NCBI GenBank assembly: GCA_035527755.1
Contig: DATKZX010000026.1
Coordinates: 1 to 64,000, forward strand
Length of the DNA: 64,000 nt
From: Methanomassiliicoccales archaeon
GTDB taxonomy: Archaea > Thermoplasmatota > Thermoplasmata > Methanomassiliicoccales > UBA472
Direction of reading: 5' to 3'
The notes beneath the pieces are model-generated. The model did not search any database. It had not been told where the DNA came from and was given only the letters and a program-made list of their open reading frames with translations. Each line of letters begins with the position of its first letter. The first letter of the stretch is position 1. A program made the translations under genes and the position numbers. Positions 11,141 to 19,449 of this stretch are shown here, piece by piece.

Positions 11141-12073
11141 TCAGAGCTGTATCTCTATGCCCAATTTGTCCGTCAGTTCCTTATAGCGGTTCCTAATGGT
11201 GACCTCGGTCACTCCGGCGATGTCCGCTACCTCTCTCTGTGTGCGCCTTTCGTTGCACAGGATACTGGAGATGTAAATGGCCGCCGCAGCCACTCCGGTA
11301 GGTCCACGTCCGGAGGTCAGCTCCTTCTTGGCAGCGTCCTTCAGGATGTCCGCGGCCTTGGCCTGCACCTCCCCGCTAAGCTTCAGTTCAGAGCAGAATC
11401 TCTGTACGTAGTCCTGGGGGCGGGTTGGCATAAGCTTGAGCTTCAGTTCCCTGGTCATGAACCTGTACGTGCGGCCGATCTCCTTTCGTCCGACGCGGCT
11501 GGAGCTTGCTACTTCGTCCAGGGTACGTGGAACATTGCACTGACGACAGGCGGCGTAAAGCGACGCTGCGACGACGCCTTCTATGCTCCTTCCACGGATC
11601 AGGTTCTTGTTGACCGCTTTACGGTATACCATGGCCGCTGTTTCGCGCACGTTGCGGGGCAGTCCCATGGCCGAAGCCATACGGTCCAGCTCACTGAGGG
11701 CGAACGCCAGGTTACGTTCCGTAGCGTTGGAGACACGGATGCGCCGCTGCCATTTTCTCAAACGATACAACTGTGCCCTATTCCTCGTAGGGATGCTCTT
11801 ACCATAGGAGTCCTTGTTCTTCCAAGAGATCTCGGTCGACAATCCCTTGTCATGAATGGTGTAGGTCATGGGAGCGCCTGTCCTGGCCCTCTTCTCTCCC
11901 TGCTCCACATCAAAGGCCCTCCACTCAGGACCCAGGTCTATGAACTGGTCATCTATGACCAATCCGCATTCCTCGCAGATCAGTTCGCCCCGTTCATAGT
12001 CCCTGACTAGATGTCCGCTGTTGCATTCCGGGCAACGGGTTATCTCCTCTGCCCCTTCCTTTTGTTTTACCAT
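11141..12073 (-). CDS. tfb: Transcription initiation factor TFB
   Basis: About 310 residues. An N-terminal zinc ribbon ('[10 protein letters not shown]' ... '[10 protein letters not shown]') is followed by the B-finger/linker region and two cyclin-like repeats, with the BRE-recognising helix-turn-helix at the C-terminus ('[21 protein letters not shown]'). TFB binds TBP-TATA and BRE, and recruits RNA polymerase. ATG at 12073 has GGGGTC 8 bases upstream; in-frame ATGs at 12079, 12085 and 12091 are alternatives. It overlaps the 3' end of gar1 by about 80 bases, which is unusually long even for this compact genome. Gar1-TFB is a well-known conserved archaeal gene pair. Confidence 0.97.
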   Translation of the reverse strand: MVKQKEGAEEITRCPECNSGHLVRDYERGELICEECGLVIDDQFIDLGPEWRAFDVEQGEKRARTGAPMTYTIHDKGLSTEISWKNKDSYGKSIPTRNRAQLYRLRKWQRRIRVSNATERNLAFALSELDRMASAMGLPRNVRETAAMVYRKAVNKNLIRGRSIEGVVAASLYAACRQCNVPRTLDEVASSSRVGRKEIGRTYRFMTRELKLKLMPTRPQDYVQRFCSELKLSGEVQAKAADILKDAAKKELTSGRGPTGVAAAAIYISSILCNERRTQREVADIAGVTEVTIRNRYKELTDKLGIEIQL

Positions 12074-12308
12074 GGTCATCGACCCCATCAATGTACACCT
12101 GCCTTCCAGCTACGGAAAGCAGACTGGTGTCCCCGGTCGGTTCTACGGTCACATAAGGTGAATCCACTGGCCCAAAGATCCTGATAATATGGCCAATCAA
12201 TTTCTTACGGTTATCCCAGACCCTGTCGCGGGGTTTTGGGGTGAAGGTTGCGCGAACTACTAGCTTGCCGTCCACGGTCACTTCCTGTACGTTCCCAAGA
12301 AACTGCAT
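11994..12308 (-). CDS. gar1: H/ACA RNP subunit Gar1
   Basis: A 104-residue protein with the Gar1 core: '[19 protein letters not shown]', '[26 protein letters not shown]' and the closing 'AGRQVYI'. Gar1 joins Cbf5, Nop10 and L7Ae in H/ACA RNPs that make pseudouridine in rRNA. The last 26 or so residues (Gly/Arg/Lys-rich, then '[13 protein letters not shown]') are encoded in DNA that also encodes the start of TFB in another frame. The core domain ends before this overlap, so the tail may be dispensable. A TATA box (minus-strand reading of 12360-12372) lies about 55 bases upstream of the ATG. Confidence 0.92.
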   Translation of the reverse strand: MQFLGNVQEVTVDGKLVVRATFTPKPRDRVWDNRKKLIGHIIRIFGPVDSPYVTVEPTGDTSLLSVAGRQVYIDGVDDHGKTKGRGRGDNPLPGMQQRTSSQGL

Positions 12309-12528
12309 GGTTCACCATGTTCACCGCTTCTTAACCGGTGTTGAGAAACAGGATTATTAAATGTATATATAAAGGTTACGCAAACGTATATTTATCAGAC
12401 AGCTCAAAGCTTATATTCTTTGCTCAAAAACCTCGCTTCTTTGGGTATTTAATCCTATCAGATAAGACCAATTCCGTTATGGGTGAGAGGGCCGCACAGT
12501 TTATGTCAGAGCACGCTTTCTACTTGAC

Positions 12529-13278
12529 ATGCGCATCTCCGAGGACCATCCCAGATACCGATCATTGGTCACCAGGGAGAGGATGGCCGAGATGGTGACT
12601 GAGGGAGTGGTCTCAGTTACTGGGCTGATCGCCCACGGCCGAGGGGAGGCGTTCGATTACCTTTTAGGAGAGAGGACCACCCCAGAGGCGGAGGCGGCGG
12701 AAATGGCCGCGGCTGCCCTTCTGGTGTTATCCGAACGACCGATAATCACCGTCAACGGCAACGCAGCTGCTCTGGCCGTCAAAGAACTGGGTGAACTGTC
12801 CCGCATCTCAGACGCAATGTTGGAGGTCAACCTTTTCCACCGCAGCGATGAACGCATGGAGAAGGTCTGCGCCTTTGTTGAGGCAGGATCAGGTGAGCAA
12901 GTGCTGGGCCGGATACAGGACGGTATCCTGGAAGGCATAGCCTCTGATCGAGCCAGGTGTTGCCGGGCCGGTCTAATGGCAGCGGATGTCGTGCTTATCC
13001 CACTGGAGGACGGGGACCGAGCCGAGGCCATGGTCCGCGTGGGGAAAAAAATAATCTCCATCGACCTGAACCCGTTGTCCCGTACCAGCCAAGCGGCCAC
13101 CGTGGCCGTGGTGGACGAACTGACCAGGGCCCTTCCCAACATCTCTGCCTGGGTAGGTAAGCTGAGAAAGGACCCGCAGGAAGCAGGTCGGGTGTTGAAA
13201 AATTTCGACAACCGAAAGAACCTGACATCGGTGTTGGACCGTATCTGTCATGATCTGCGGGAACCAAGCTCCGACTGA
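12529..13278 (+). CDS. 4-phosphopantoate--beta-alanine ligase (phosphopantothenate synthetase)
   Basis: A 249-residue protein with the hallmarks of the archaeal phosphopantothenate synthetase family (COG1701): N-terminal 'HPRYRSL', 'GLIAHGRGEAFDYLLGE', 'VNGNAAAL' and 'NLFHRSDERMEK'. It joins 4-phosphopantoate to beta-alanine using ATP in the archaeal CoA route that replaces bacterial PanC. The start ATG at 12529 has no strong ribosome binding site. The next gene (SAH hydrolase) follows after 14 bases, so they probably share a transcript. Upstream 220 bases contain the gar1 promoter and AT-rich DNA, but no further gene. Confidence 0.92.
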   Translation: MRISEDHPRYRSLVTRERMAEMVTEGVVSVTGLIAHGRGEAFDYLLGERTTPEAEAAEMAAAALLVLSERPIITVNGNAAALAVKELGELSRISDAMLEVNLFHRSDERMEKVCAFVEAGSGEQVLGRIQDGILEGIASDRARCCRAGLMAADVVLIPLEDGDRAEAMVRVGKKIISIDLNPLSRTSQAATVAVVDELTRALPNISAWVGKLRKDPQEAGRVLKNFDNRKNLTSVLDRICHDLREPSSD

Positions 13279-13292
13279 AACGAGGGAATCAA

Positions 13293-14534
13293 ATGGACCG
13301 AGAATTACTGTTGAAAGGATCGCGCCGGCTAGGATGGGCCGAGGCCCATATGTCCGTGCTCCGGGAGATCGGAGAGCGATTGGAAAAGAACGGATCTCTT
13401 AGAGGGGTCAAAGTAGGCATGGCCTTGCATGTGGAGGCCAAGACAGGCATGCTCGCGGTGACCTTGGCCAAGGCGGGTGCCAAGATACGTCTGGCCAGCT
13501 GCAACCCACTGTCCACCGACGACTCGGTGTCCTTGGCGTTGAAGGAGGAAAGAGGCATCGAGGTATACGCCCGCAGAGGGGAGAGCAATTCGGAATATTA
13601 CGAAAATCTGAACTCCGTCCTGGACATGCGCCCCGATTTCGTTATCGACGATGGAGCGGACCTCATCACCATGCTGCACACCGTGCGAAGGGAGCAGCTG
13701 GAGGAGATCAAGGGGGGGAACGAGGAGACCACAACCGGGGTCATTCGCCTCAAGGCGATGGCCCGGGACGGAAAACTGAAGTTCCCGGTCATGGCGGTCA
13801 ACGATGCCCGCATGAAGTACCTTTTTGATAATCGATACGGAACGGGGCAGAGCACCTTCGATGGTTTCATGAACGCCACTAACCTGTTGATCGCTGGAAA
13901 GGAACTGGTGGTGGCAGGGTACGGTTGGTGCGGCCGGGGAGTGGCCATGCGGGCCAAGGGCCTGGGGGCGAACGTGATCGTCACAGAGGTGGACCCCATA
14001 AGGGCGATCGAGGCCAAGCTGGACGGGTTCCAGGTGCTGCCCATGATGCAAGCGGTCCGCCTAGCGGACATAATCATCACGGTCACCGGGTGCAAGGACG
14101 TGGTGCGAAAGGAGCACCTGGCGGTCATCAAGGATGGCTGCGTTCTCGGCAACTCCGGGCATTTCGATAACGAGATATCCAAGAAGGCCTTGGAAGAGGC
14201 AGCCACTCCCCCGGTCAGGGTAAGGGAGATGGTGGAACGTTACGATCTATCGAACGGACGTAAGGTATACCTCGTCTCAGAAGGCCGATTGATGAACCTG
14301 GCCTCTGGACAGGGACACCCGGTGGAGATAATGGACATGAGCTTTTCCATACAGGCGCTCAGCCTAGAACACTTGGTTAGGAACCACGCGAGCATGGCAC
14401 CGAATGTGCATTCAGTGCCGCCAGAGATGGACGAACTGGTGGCCCGGATCAAACTCAAGACGATGGGTGTCAGCATCGATGAGCTCACCCCGACGCAAAA
14501 GAAGTATCTCGATGATTGGCAAGAGGGAACCTAA
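13293..14534 (+). CDS. ahcY: S-adenosylhomocysteine (or S-inosylhomocysteine) hydrolase
   Basis: A 413-residue protein. The NAD-binding Rossmann motif 'VVAGYGWCGRGVA' is near residue 207. The substrate-binding features typical of the family are present ('DDGADLITMLH', 'FDNRYGTGQSTFDG', 'ASGQGHPVEIMDMSFS'). The enzyme splits S-adenosylhomocysteine into homocysteine and adenosine after methyl transfers. Some methanogens use the inosine analog instead, and sequence alone cannot decide here. It lacks the C-terminal Lys-Tyr extension of animal forms, as usual in archaea. Its TAA stop overlaps the ATG of a PfkB-type kinase by one base (TAATG), which suggests translational coupling and a shared pathway. 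Confidence 0.96.
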   Translation: MDRELLLKGSRRLGWAEAHMSVLREIGERLEKNGSLRGVKVGMALHVEAKTGMLAVTLAKAGAKIRLASCNPLSTDDSVSLALKEERGIEVYARRGESNSEYYENLNSVLDMRPDFVIDDGADLITMLHTVRREQLEEIKGGNEETTTGVIRLKAMARDGKLKFPVMAVNDARMKYLFDNRYGTGQSTFDGFMNATNLLIAGKELVVAGYGWCGRGVAMRAKGLGANVIVTEVDPIRAIEAKLDGFQVLPMMQAVRLADIIITVTGCKDVVRKEHLAVIKDGCVLGNSGHFDNEISKKALEEAATPPVRVREMVERYDLSNGRKVYLVSEGRLMNLASGQGHPVEIMDMSFSIQALSLEHLVRNHASMAPNVHSVPPEMDELVARIKLKTMGVSIDELTPTQKKYLDDWQEGT

Positions 14535-15442
14535 TGAAACCATTCATGTGTGTATATGGGCATACGAACATCGATCATTTACTGACCATGGCGGAATTGC
14601 CAGAGAAGAACACTTCAGGGAACGTACTAAGCAAGAAATGTCATTTCGGGGGCACTGGCGCGAACCTGGCCACCATGGCCTCTGCGTTGGGGGTGCCGAC
14701 AGCCTTGGTCTCCTATGTAGGAAAGGACCTACCCCTGGCATTCCGAGATCTGATGTCATCGAAAGGGGTCATACTGGACGAGATGATCGAGGTGGAGGGG
14801 GCGGAGACACCGACGGTGTGGATCGCCTCTGACGACCATCAGGACCAAGTGGCCTATGTCTTCCAGGGTGCCATGGCCAATATGGGCGATCATCCTCTTC
14901 AGATCAAAGGGGCCAAGGATGCTTTGGTTGTGCACATGATGACCGGGTCGCCGGATTATTACTTACGTTTGATCGAGAAGCCTTTCATGTTGCGCAAGAA
15001 AAAATCGTTGGACCCTTCGCAAGAAATTCACCATGTCTGGGATGCGGTCCGTTTCCAGAAGGCGTTGAGCGGTTCGGACATGTTCTTCTGCAATCAGAGC
15101 GAAATGGCCACTGCCCTCCGCTATATTGGAAAGGAAAGTCCAGAGGACCTATTGTCCAAGATACCTGTGTTGGTAAGCACGTTGGGTGCAAAAGGGGCTC
15201 GCATATACACCAGGAACGAAACGGTCGATGTTCCCGCGGCGCGAACCGATGTTCTCGACCCCACCGGGGCGGGGGACGCGTTCCGGGCCGGGTTCTACGC
15301 CGGTCTATACAGAGGCAAAGGGTGGCTGGAATGCGGACTATTGGGTTGTGCCACCTCATCTTTCGTGATATCTGCCCGGGGATCATTGGATAGCGTACCG
15401 ACATGGGATATGGTACAGGAAAGGGCCGAGCACCTGATATGA
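14534..15442 (+). CDS. PfkB-family carbohydrate/nucleoside kinase
   Basis: A 302-residue ribokinase-fold protein. It has 'YGHTNIDH' at the start, the GGTGAN-type 'GGTGANLATMA' substrate loop near residue 40, and the catalytic 'DPTGAGDAFRAGF' near residue 243, with Asp as base. The family phosphorylates sugars or nucleosides. Its start overlaps the SAH hydrolase stop, so adenosine (or inosine) made by that enzyme is a good candidate substrate; this is inference from context. I chose the ATG at 14534 over the GTG-type upstream frame extension because it gives the family-typical N-terminus. Confidence 0.88.
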   Translation: MKPFMCVYGHTNIDHLLTMAELPEKNTSGNVLSKKCHFGGTGANLATMASALGVPTALVSYVGKDLPLAFRDLMSSKGVILDEMIEVEGAETPTVWIASDDHQDQVAYVFQGAMANMGDHPLQIKGAKDALVVHMMTGSPDYYLRLIEKPFMLRKKKSLDPSQEIHHVWDAVRFQKALSGSDMFFCNQSEMATALRYIGKESPEDLLSKIPVLVSTLGAKGARIYTRNETVDVPAARTDVLDPTGAGDAFRAGFYAGLYRGKGWLECGLLGCATSSFVISARGSLDSVPTWDMVQERAEHLI

Positions 15443-15537
15443 GCCTTTGAATACCTGCTGGATACCACGATCCGCTCTATGGGTGGGGAGAAAATTATAA
15501 TAACTGAAAAACCGTAGAGGCGGCCCAAGGTGAACGA

Positions 15538-15666
15538 ATGGCATTGGGATCGGTCCTGTCTGTCCTGTCCGCACTGGATGCGAAGGACAAGGCAAGGTTT
15601 CGCTCACTGGTCATCGACACCAATGTCCTAGTAATATCAATTAAAGGTGATCAAGAATGGAACTAA
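15538..15666 (+). CDS. Candidate small protein (42 residues)
   Basis: A short open frame with its own signals: a TATA-like element (AAATTATAAT near 15492), AAGGTGA 4 bases before the ATG, and an overlap of 10 bases with the following membrane-protein gene. The first half is moderately hydrophobic ('LGSVLSVLSALDAK') and the second half is mixed. I recognise no family. It could be a real small protein, or a leader that couples translation to the next gene. Confidence 0.4.
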   Translation: MALGSVLSVLSALDAKDKARFRSLVIDTNVLVISIKGDQEWN

Positions 15667-15950
15667 TGGATTTCCTGACGGTGCTCCTGCTGACTTTCAG
15701 CCTGTTCATGCTACTTGCTGGAGTTTTTACGGCGTATTTCGGAAGCGGTAAGAGCAGGATGATCGGCGTCGTCTTATTGGTGGTTGGTTTGATCGTAGGT
15801 CTGGTCTGGGGTTACCTAGCGGGTTTCACCGACCAGATCATAGTAAACCTTTCTGACGTTATCTGGGGTGCCTTCGTGAACATCCTAGCTGCGCTGATCG
15901 GTGCATTGGTCGCGGTGGGCGTGTTCCTGCTGGCCATAATGAAGAGCTGA
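15657..15950 (+). CDS. Small membrane protein, three predicted spans
   Basis: A 97-residue hydrophobic protein with membrane segments at about residues 5-27, 35-57 and 69-94, separated by short loops (one with 'GSGKSRM'). A strong ribosome binding site (AAAGGTGATC) lies 5 bases before the ATG. No family is recognised. Downstream is a 67-base gap before purE with a short T-rich stretch (16000-16007) that could terminate transcription. Function unknown. Confidence 0.75.
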   Translation: MELMDFLTVLLLTFSLFMLLAGVFTAYFGSGKSRMIGVVLLVVGLIVGLVWGYLAGFTDQIIVNLSDVIWGAFVNILAALIGALVAVGVFLLAIMKS

Positions 15951-16026
15951 ACAGCTCTTCCCCTTCACCATCATTACCTCCTCGGGAGGCAAATCCTTTT
16001 TTATTTGAACTCTGTCAGTGGCCATA

Positions 16027-16494
16027 ATGCCTGCGGTACTCATCATTCTCGGGAGCAAGAGCGACGTGGAAGTAGGCCGGAAGGCCCTGGACCTTTTGAA
16101 ACGCTTCGGTGCGGAGGCTAAGATGGTCGTAGCATCCGCTCACCGTACTCCGGACCGGGTCAAGGACCTGGTCACACAGAGCGAGGCGGACGTCTTCATC
16201 GCCGTGGCCGGTATGGCCGCGGCACTACCTGGCTCGGTGGCATCGTTCACCACCCGTCCGGTCATCGGCGTACCGATCTCCGGAAAATTGGGGATCGATT
16301 CCATACTCTCCATCGTTCAGATGCCCCCTGGCATACCTGTGGCCTGCGTGGGTCTCGATCGCGGAGACAACGCCGCGCTACTAGCTTTGTCCATCCTCGC
16401 TCTTCACGATCAAAGGCTGGCCAAGGAGCTTGTCAGCTACCGCAAGGAGATGGCCGATATGGTGGAGAACGATTCTAAAGAGGTGCAAGCCTGA
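16027..16494 (+). CDS. purE: N5-carboxyaminoimidazole ribonucleotide mutase PurE
   Basis: About 155 residues with the PurE motifs 'ILGSKSDVEV' at the start, 'VASAHRTPDRV' near residue 41 and 'AVAGMAAALPG' near 62. It carries out the carboxylation/rearrangement step that yields CAIR in purine synthesis. GTG at 16018 is an alternative start three codons upstream. The TGA stop overlaps the ATG of the GMP synthetase subunit (ATGA-type overlap), which makes a purine operon. Confidence 0.95.
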   Translation: MPAVLIILGSKSDVEVGRKALDLLKRFGAEAKMVVASAHRTPDRVKDLVTQSEADVFIAVAGMAAALPGSVASFTTRPVIGVPISGKLGIDSILSIVQMPPGIPVACVGLDRGDNAALLALSILALHDQRLAKELVSYRKEMADMVENDSKEVQA

Positions 16495-17441
16495 TGTTCG
16501 ATCCCAAGTCGTTCGTGGAAGAGAAGATAGATGAGCTGATGACGAAGATCCCCGAAAAGGCCATCATAGCCTGCTCTGGCGGTGTAGACAGCACCGTAGC
16601 GGCGGTATTGGTCGACCGAGCCATAGGTCAGCGTCTGCTGACCGTTTACGTGGACACCGGACTGATGCGAAAGGGCGAGACCGATTACGTCCGCGGCATG
16701 TTCGATAAGCTAGGCGTGCACTACAAACTGGTGGACGCCCGGGATGAGTTCTTTGACTCCCTCGTGGGAGTGACCGATCCAGAGAAGAAGAGGAAGATCA
16801 TCGGCGAACGGTTCATACGCGTGTTCGAGCGGGAGGCCAAGATATTCGGTGCAAAATATCTGGTCCAGGGGACCATCGCCCCGGATTGGATCGAGAGCGG
16901 GGACGACCTGCGAGACACCATAAAAAGTCATCATAACGTCGGTGGTCTGCCCAAGGATATGGCGCTCACACTGGTGGAACCGCTTTGGGACCTATACAAG
17001 GACGAGGTACGTCTGGTCGCACGCTATCTGGGTGTGGAGGTCTCCGAAAGGCAACCCTTCCCCGGGCCAGCTCTGGCCATAAGGGTGATGGGCGAGTCTA
17101 GCCGCGAATCCGTAGACGTGGTGCGAGACGCATGCGCCATCGTGGAGGACGAGCTAGAGAAGGCGGCCGATCAAGGAAAAATGGTCCTCCCCTGGCAGTA
17201 CTTCGCCGTGCTGCTGCCGGTACAGTCGGTCGGAGTGCAAGGTGACAGGCGTGCCTATGGCCGCACGATCGCCATACGCTCGGTGGAGTCGATCGACGGC
17301 ATGACCGCCGCGTTCTCGCGCATTCCCTACGATGTGCTCGAACGCATCTCCCTGCGCATCACCAACGAGATGAAGGCCAATATCAACCGGGTAGTGTACG
17401 ATGTGACCCACAAGCCCCCGGCCACCATAGAATGGGAATGA
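16494..17441 (+). CDS. guaAB: GMP synthase subunit B (ATP pyrophosphatase domain)
   Basis: A 315-residue PP-loop protein with 'ACSGGVDSTVAAVL' near residue 23-36 and the dimerisation domain at the C-terminus ending 'KPPATIEWE'. It activates XMP with ATP and accepts ammonia from the amidotransferase subunit to make GMP. In many archaea the two domains are separate proteins, as here: subunit A lies at 18259-18834. It is coupled to purE by a 4-base overlap. Its stop abuts the stop of the convergent HAD gene with no spacer. Confidence 0.97.
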   Translation: MFDPKSFVEEKIDELMTKIPEKAIIACSGGVDSTVAAVLVDRAIGQRLLTVYVDTGLMRKGETDYVRGMFDKLGVHYKLVDARDEFFDSLVGVTDPEKKRKIIGERFIRVFEREAKIFGAKYLVQGTIAPDWIESGDDLRDTIKSHHNVGGLPKDMALTLVEPLWDLYKDEVRLVARYLGVEVSERQPFPGPALAIRVMGESSRESVDVVRDACAIVEDELEKAADQGKMVLPWQYFAVLLPVQSVGVQGDRRAYGRTIAIRSVESIDGMTAAFSRIPYDVLERISLRITNEMKANINRVVYDVTHKPPATIEWE

Positions 17442-18158
17442 TCAGTCCAAAAGACCGTCCAGCTCTTCCCAGCCGTCCACGGTATCATCTGGTACGATAT
17501 CATCGTCCGGTTGGAAATAGCCAGATCTCTTTAGGACCGCCCTCATTCCCACCCCTTTCGCTCCTTTCACGTCCGCCTGCAGCGAGTTGCCCACGTACAT
17601 CGACAATTCCCGCTCCGCTCCTAGGTTGAAAAGCGACATCTTGAACATCTTGGGGTGTGGTTTGCGCAGTCCCACGTCGCTGGAGAATATCATATCGTCG
17701 AAGAAACGGTCCAGGTGGAAATGACGTATGTCCCGTAGTGGGAACTCGGAAGGCAATCCCCAGGCCACATCAGATATCAATCCGATGGCGTAACCCTTAT
17801 CCCTGACCCGTTCCAGCATCTCGATGGTGCCGGGGATCAGACATCGATCCTCTTGGAGGGCGGTATAGAACAGCTCCAGGCCATCATGGATTAGATCTTC
17901 ATCGACCTGACAGCCTGCTGAGCCCATGATGTCATACAATACCTCTTCCAAAGGGATCTCCAACAGGTCCCTGACCTTTCTCTCCCGGTTACGTTCCAGG
18001 GTGACCAGGACCGACCTGCGGAACTCCGTTTCCTGGACCTGAGATCCCGCTTCCATCACCAGTTTGTAGAGGCGGCTGACCGTTCGCTCCTCTGGACCGG
18101 TCCAATCGTGATAATAGTCGATCAGGGTGTGTCCAAGGTCGAAGATAACGGCTTTCAT
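17442..18158 (-). CDS. HAD-superfamily hydrolase
   Basis: A 238-residue HAD hydrolase. Motif I is 'VIFDLGHTLID' (nucleophile Asp at residue 6), motif II 'GLISDVAWG', motif III Lys in 'GLRKPHPKMF' and motif IV 'YVGNSLQADVKGAKGVGM'. The alpha-helical cap lies between motifs I and II, the C1-type seen in phosphoglycolate phosphatase and YjjG-like nucleotidases. It sits on the opposite strand between the two GMP synthetase genes. Substrate unknown; a nucleotide is plausible only from its position. Confidence 0.9.
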   Translation of the reverse strand: MKAVIFDLGHTLIDYYHDWTGPEERTVSRLYKLVMEAGSQVQETEFRRSVLVTLERNRERKVRDLLEIPLEEVLYDIMGSAGCQVDEDLIHDGLELFYTALQEDRCLIPGTIEMLERVRDKGYAIGLISDVAWGLPSEFPLRDIRHFHLDRFFDDMIFSSDVGLRKPHPKMFKMSLFNLGAERELSMYVGNSLQADVKGAKGVGMRAVLKRSGYFQPDDDIVPDDTVDGWEELDGLLD

Positions 18159-18258
18159 ATGGGATGTGATTCACCGCACCGAGGATATAATCGTTTCCTG
18201 AGCCCCTTCCACCAGTCCGACCAATCCCTTTATACCTCTCATCGATAATCCTGACACG

Positions 18259-18834
18259 ATGCGGGTCTACGTTATCGATAACGGGGGGCAGTGGACGCAC
18301 AGGGAATGGCGTGTCTTGAAATACCTCCAGGTGGAGACCAGGATCGTACCGAACAGCACTCCCTTTGAGAAACTGGCAGAGGTGGACGCCCTGGTATTGT
18401 CCGGGGGCGCTCCGGACGTAGCATCCGAGGCCGGCCGCATGGGGAACAACGGCGAGTACCTGGACAAGGCCGACTTCCCGATCCTGGGCATCTGCGCCGG
18501 CATGCATCTCATGGCCACTCATTTTGGCGGCACCACCGGGCCGGCCATTCGGGCGGAGTTCGGGCGTACCCATCTGTATGTCGATGAGCCGGACCATCTC
18601 TTCTCCGGGCTGCCTAAGGAGTTCGACGTATGGGAGTCCCACAATGACGAGGTGAAGGTCGTTCCCGAGGGGTTCCAGGTATTGGCTCGCTCAGACACCT
18701 GCCTGGTGGAGGCCATGCGTTCTTTGAATAGGCCGTTGTACGCGCTGCAGTTCCATCCCGAGGTCGAGAACACCGATTTCGGCATGGATATTTTCCGTAA
18801 CTTCCTCAAGGTGGTCGAGGACTGGTCTAAATGA
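18259..18834 (+). CDS. guaAA: GMP synthase subunit A (glutamine amidotransferase)
   Basis: A 191-residue class I amidotransferase. The nucleophile Cys lies in 'LGICAGMHLMA' near residue 78, and the His/Glu pair in 'LQFHPEVENT' near 164-166. It releases ammonia from glutamine for GMP synthetase subunit B. A TATA-like CTTTATACC precedes the gene by about 25 bases, so the mRNA is probably leaderless or nearly so. Its TGA overlaps the start of the next small gene by 4 bases. Confidence 0.95.
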   Translation: MRVYVIDNGGQWTHREWRVLKYLQVETRIVPNSTPFEKLAEVDALVLSGGAPDVASEAGRMGNNGEYLDKADFPILGICAGMHLMATHFGGTTGPAIRAEFGRTHLYVDEPDHLFSGLPKEFDVWESHNDEVKVVPEGFQVLARSDTCLVEAMRSLNRPLYALQFHPEVENTDFGMDIFRNFLKVVEDWSK

Positions 18835-19049
18835 AGGCAGAGAGCTGGTGTGCTCTGGCCACAGCTCTGAAGAAGCGGCGAAGGGACGACTCCCTGGAGC
18901 GGGCGGTCGGCCGAGAGGTCCGAAAGGTCGAACTCTCCTATCAGGATTATATGGAGATCATGGAAATGGTGCGCGCTCATGCCCGTAAGCATAAGCTCGA
19001 TGATTGGGAGTCGGCCCAGCAGATCTCAAAGGAGCAAGAGGAACAATAG
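18831..19049 (+). CDS. Small conserved-looking hypothetical protein
   Basis: A 72-residue, highly charged, helical protein ('ALKKRRRDDSLERAV', 'YMEIMEMVRAHARKHKLD') without Cys pairs or membrane segments. It starts inside the guaAA stop (ATGA overlap), so it is translated from the same mRNA. Its last 24 bases overlap the end of the convergent DUF131 gene. I do not recognise a family. Coupling to guaAA suggests a link to GMP synthesis, but that is only context. Confidence 0.7.
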   Translation: MKAESWCALATALKKRRRDDSLERAVGREVRKVELSYQDYMEIMEMVRAHARKHKLDDWESAQQISKEQEEQ

Positions 19050-19415
19050 GGCCGCAAGTACGGCCACCGCCACCATCAAAACGATGATGGCCGTACTTCG
19101 GTCAGTGCCGAACATTATGGGGATGGGCCCTATGAACAGGACTCCTCCGGCCGAGGGCCTATCGCGCCCCTCTTCCACCTTGAGGCTGGCACGAGGGAGC
19201 AAGTTCGATAGAAGTACGATAAAGGCGGCGAAGGCCAAGAGCAAGGACGCCGCTCCCCACCAACCGTCCGCGCGCAGAACTGGTACGATCAGGAAGAGAT
19301 AGAGTTCCAGCTCCCCCTTTCCCTCCGCCACCCCACCCAGGACAACGGCTGCCGCGGCCAAGGCGATGAGCATCACCCAACCCTGTTTTCGCTCCACGCA
19401 CTTCCATCGTTCCAT
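19026..19415 (-). CDS. DUF131 / TIGR00304-family membrane protein
   Basis: A 129-residue protein with about three membrane segments (residues 13-30, 36-72 in two blocks, 105-129). It contains the family signature 'AGGVLFIGPIPIMFGTDR' near residues 88-105, which I recognise from archaeal DUF131/TIGR00304 proteins of unknown function. It overlaps the 3' end of the convergent small gene by 24 bases. A divergent promoter is shared with the DUF523-DUF1722 gene. Confidence 0.82.
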   Translation of the reverse strand: MERWKCVERKQGWVMLIALAAAAVVLGGVAEGKGELELYLFLIVPVLRADGWWGAASLLLAFAAFIVLLSNLLPRASLKVEEGRDRPSAGGVLFIGPIPIMFGTDRSTAIIVLMVAVAVLAALLFLLLL

Positions 19416-19449
19416 ACCCTTTTTTAGTTACTCATTCGTAATTATTATC

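Noticed and set aside
12338-12598. Open frame of 86 codons before the phosphopantothenate synthetase gene
   Set aside because: No ribosome binding site, its end overlaps the real gene in another frame, and composition is not protein-like.
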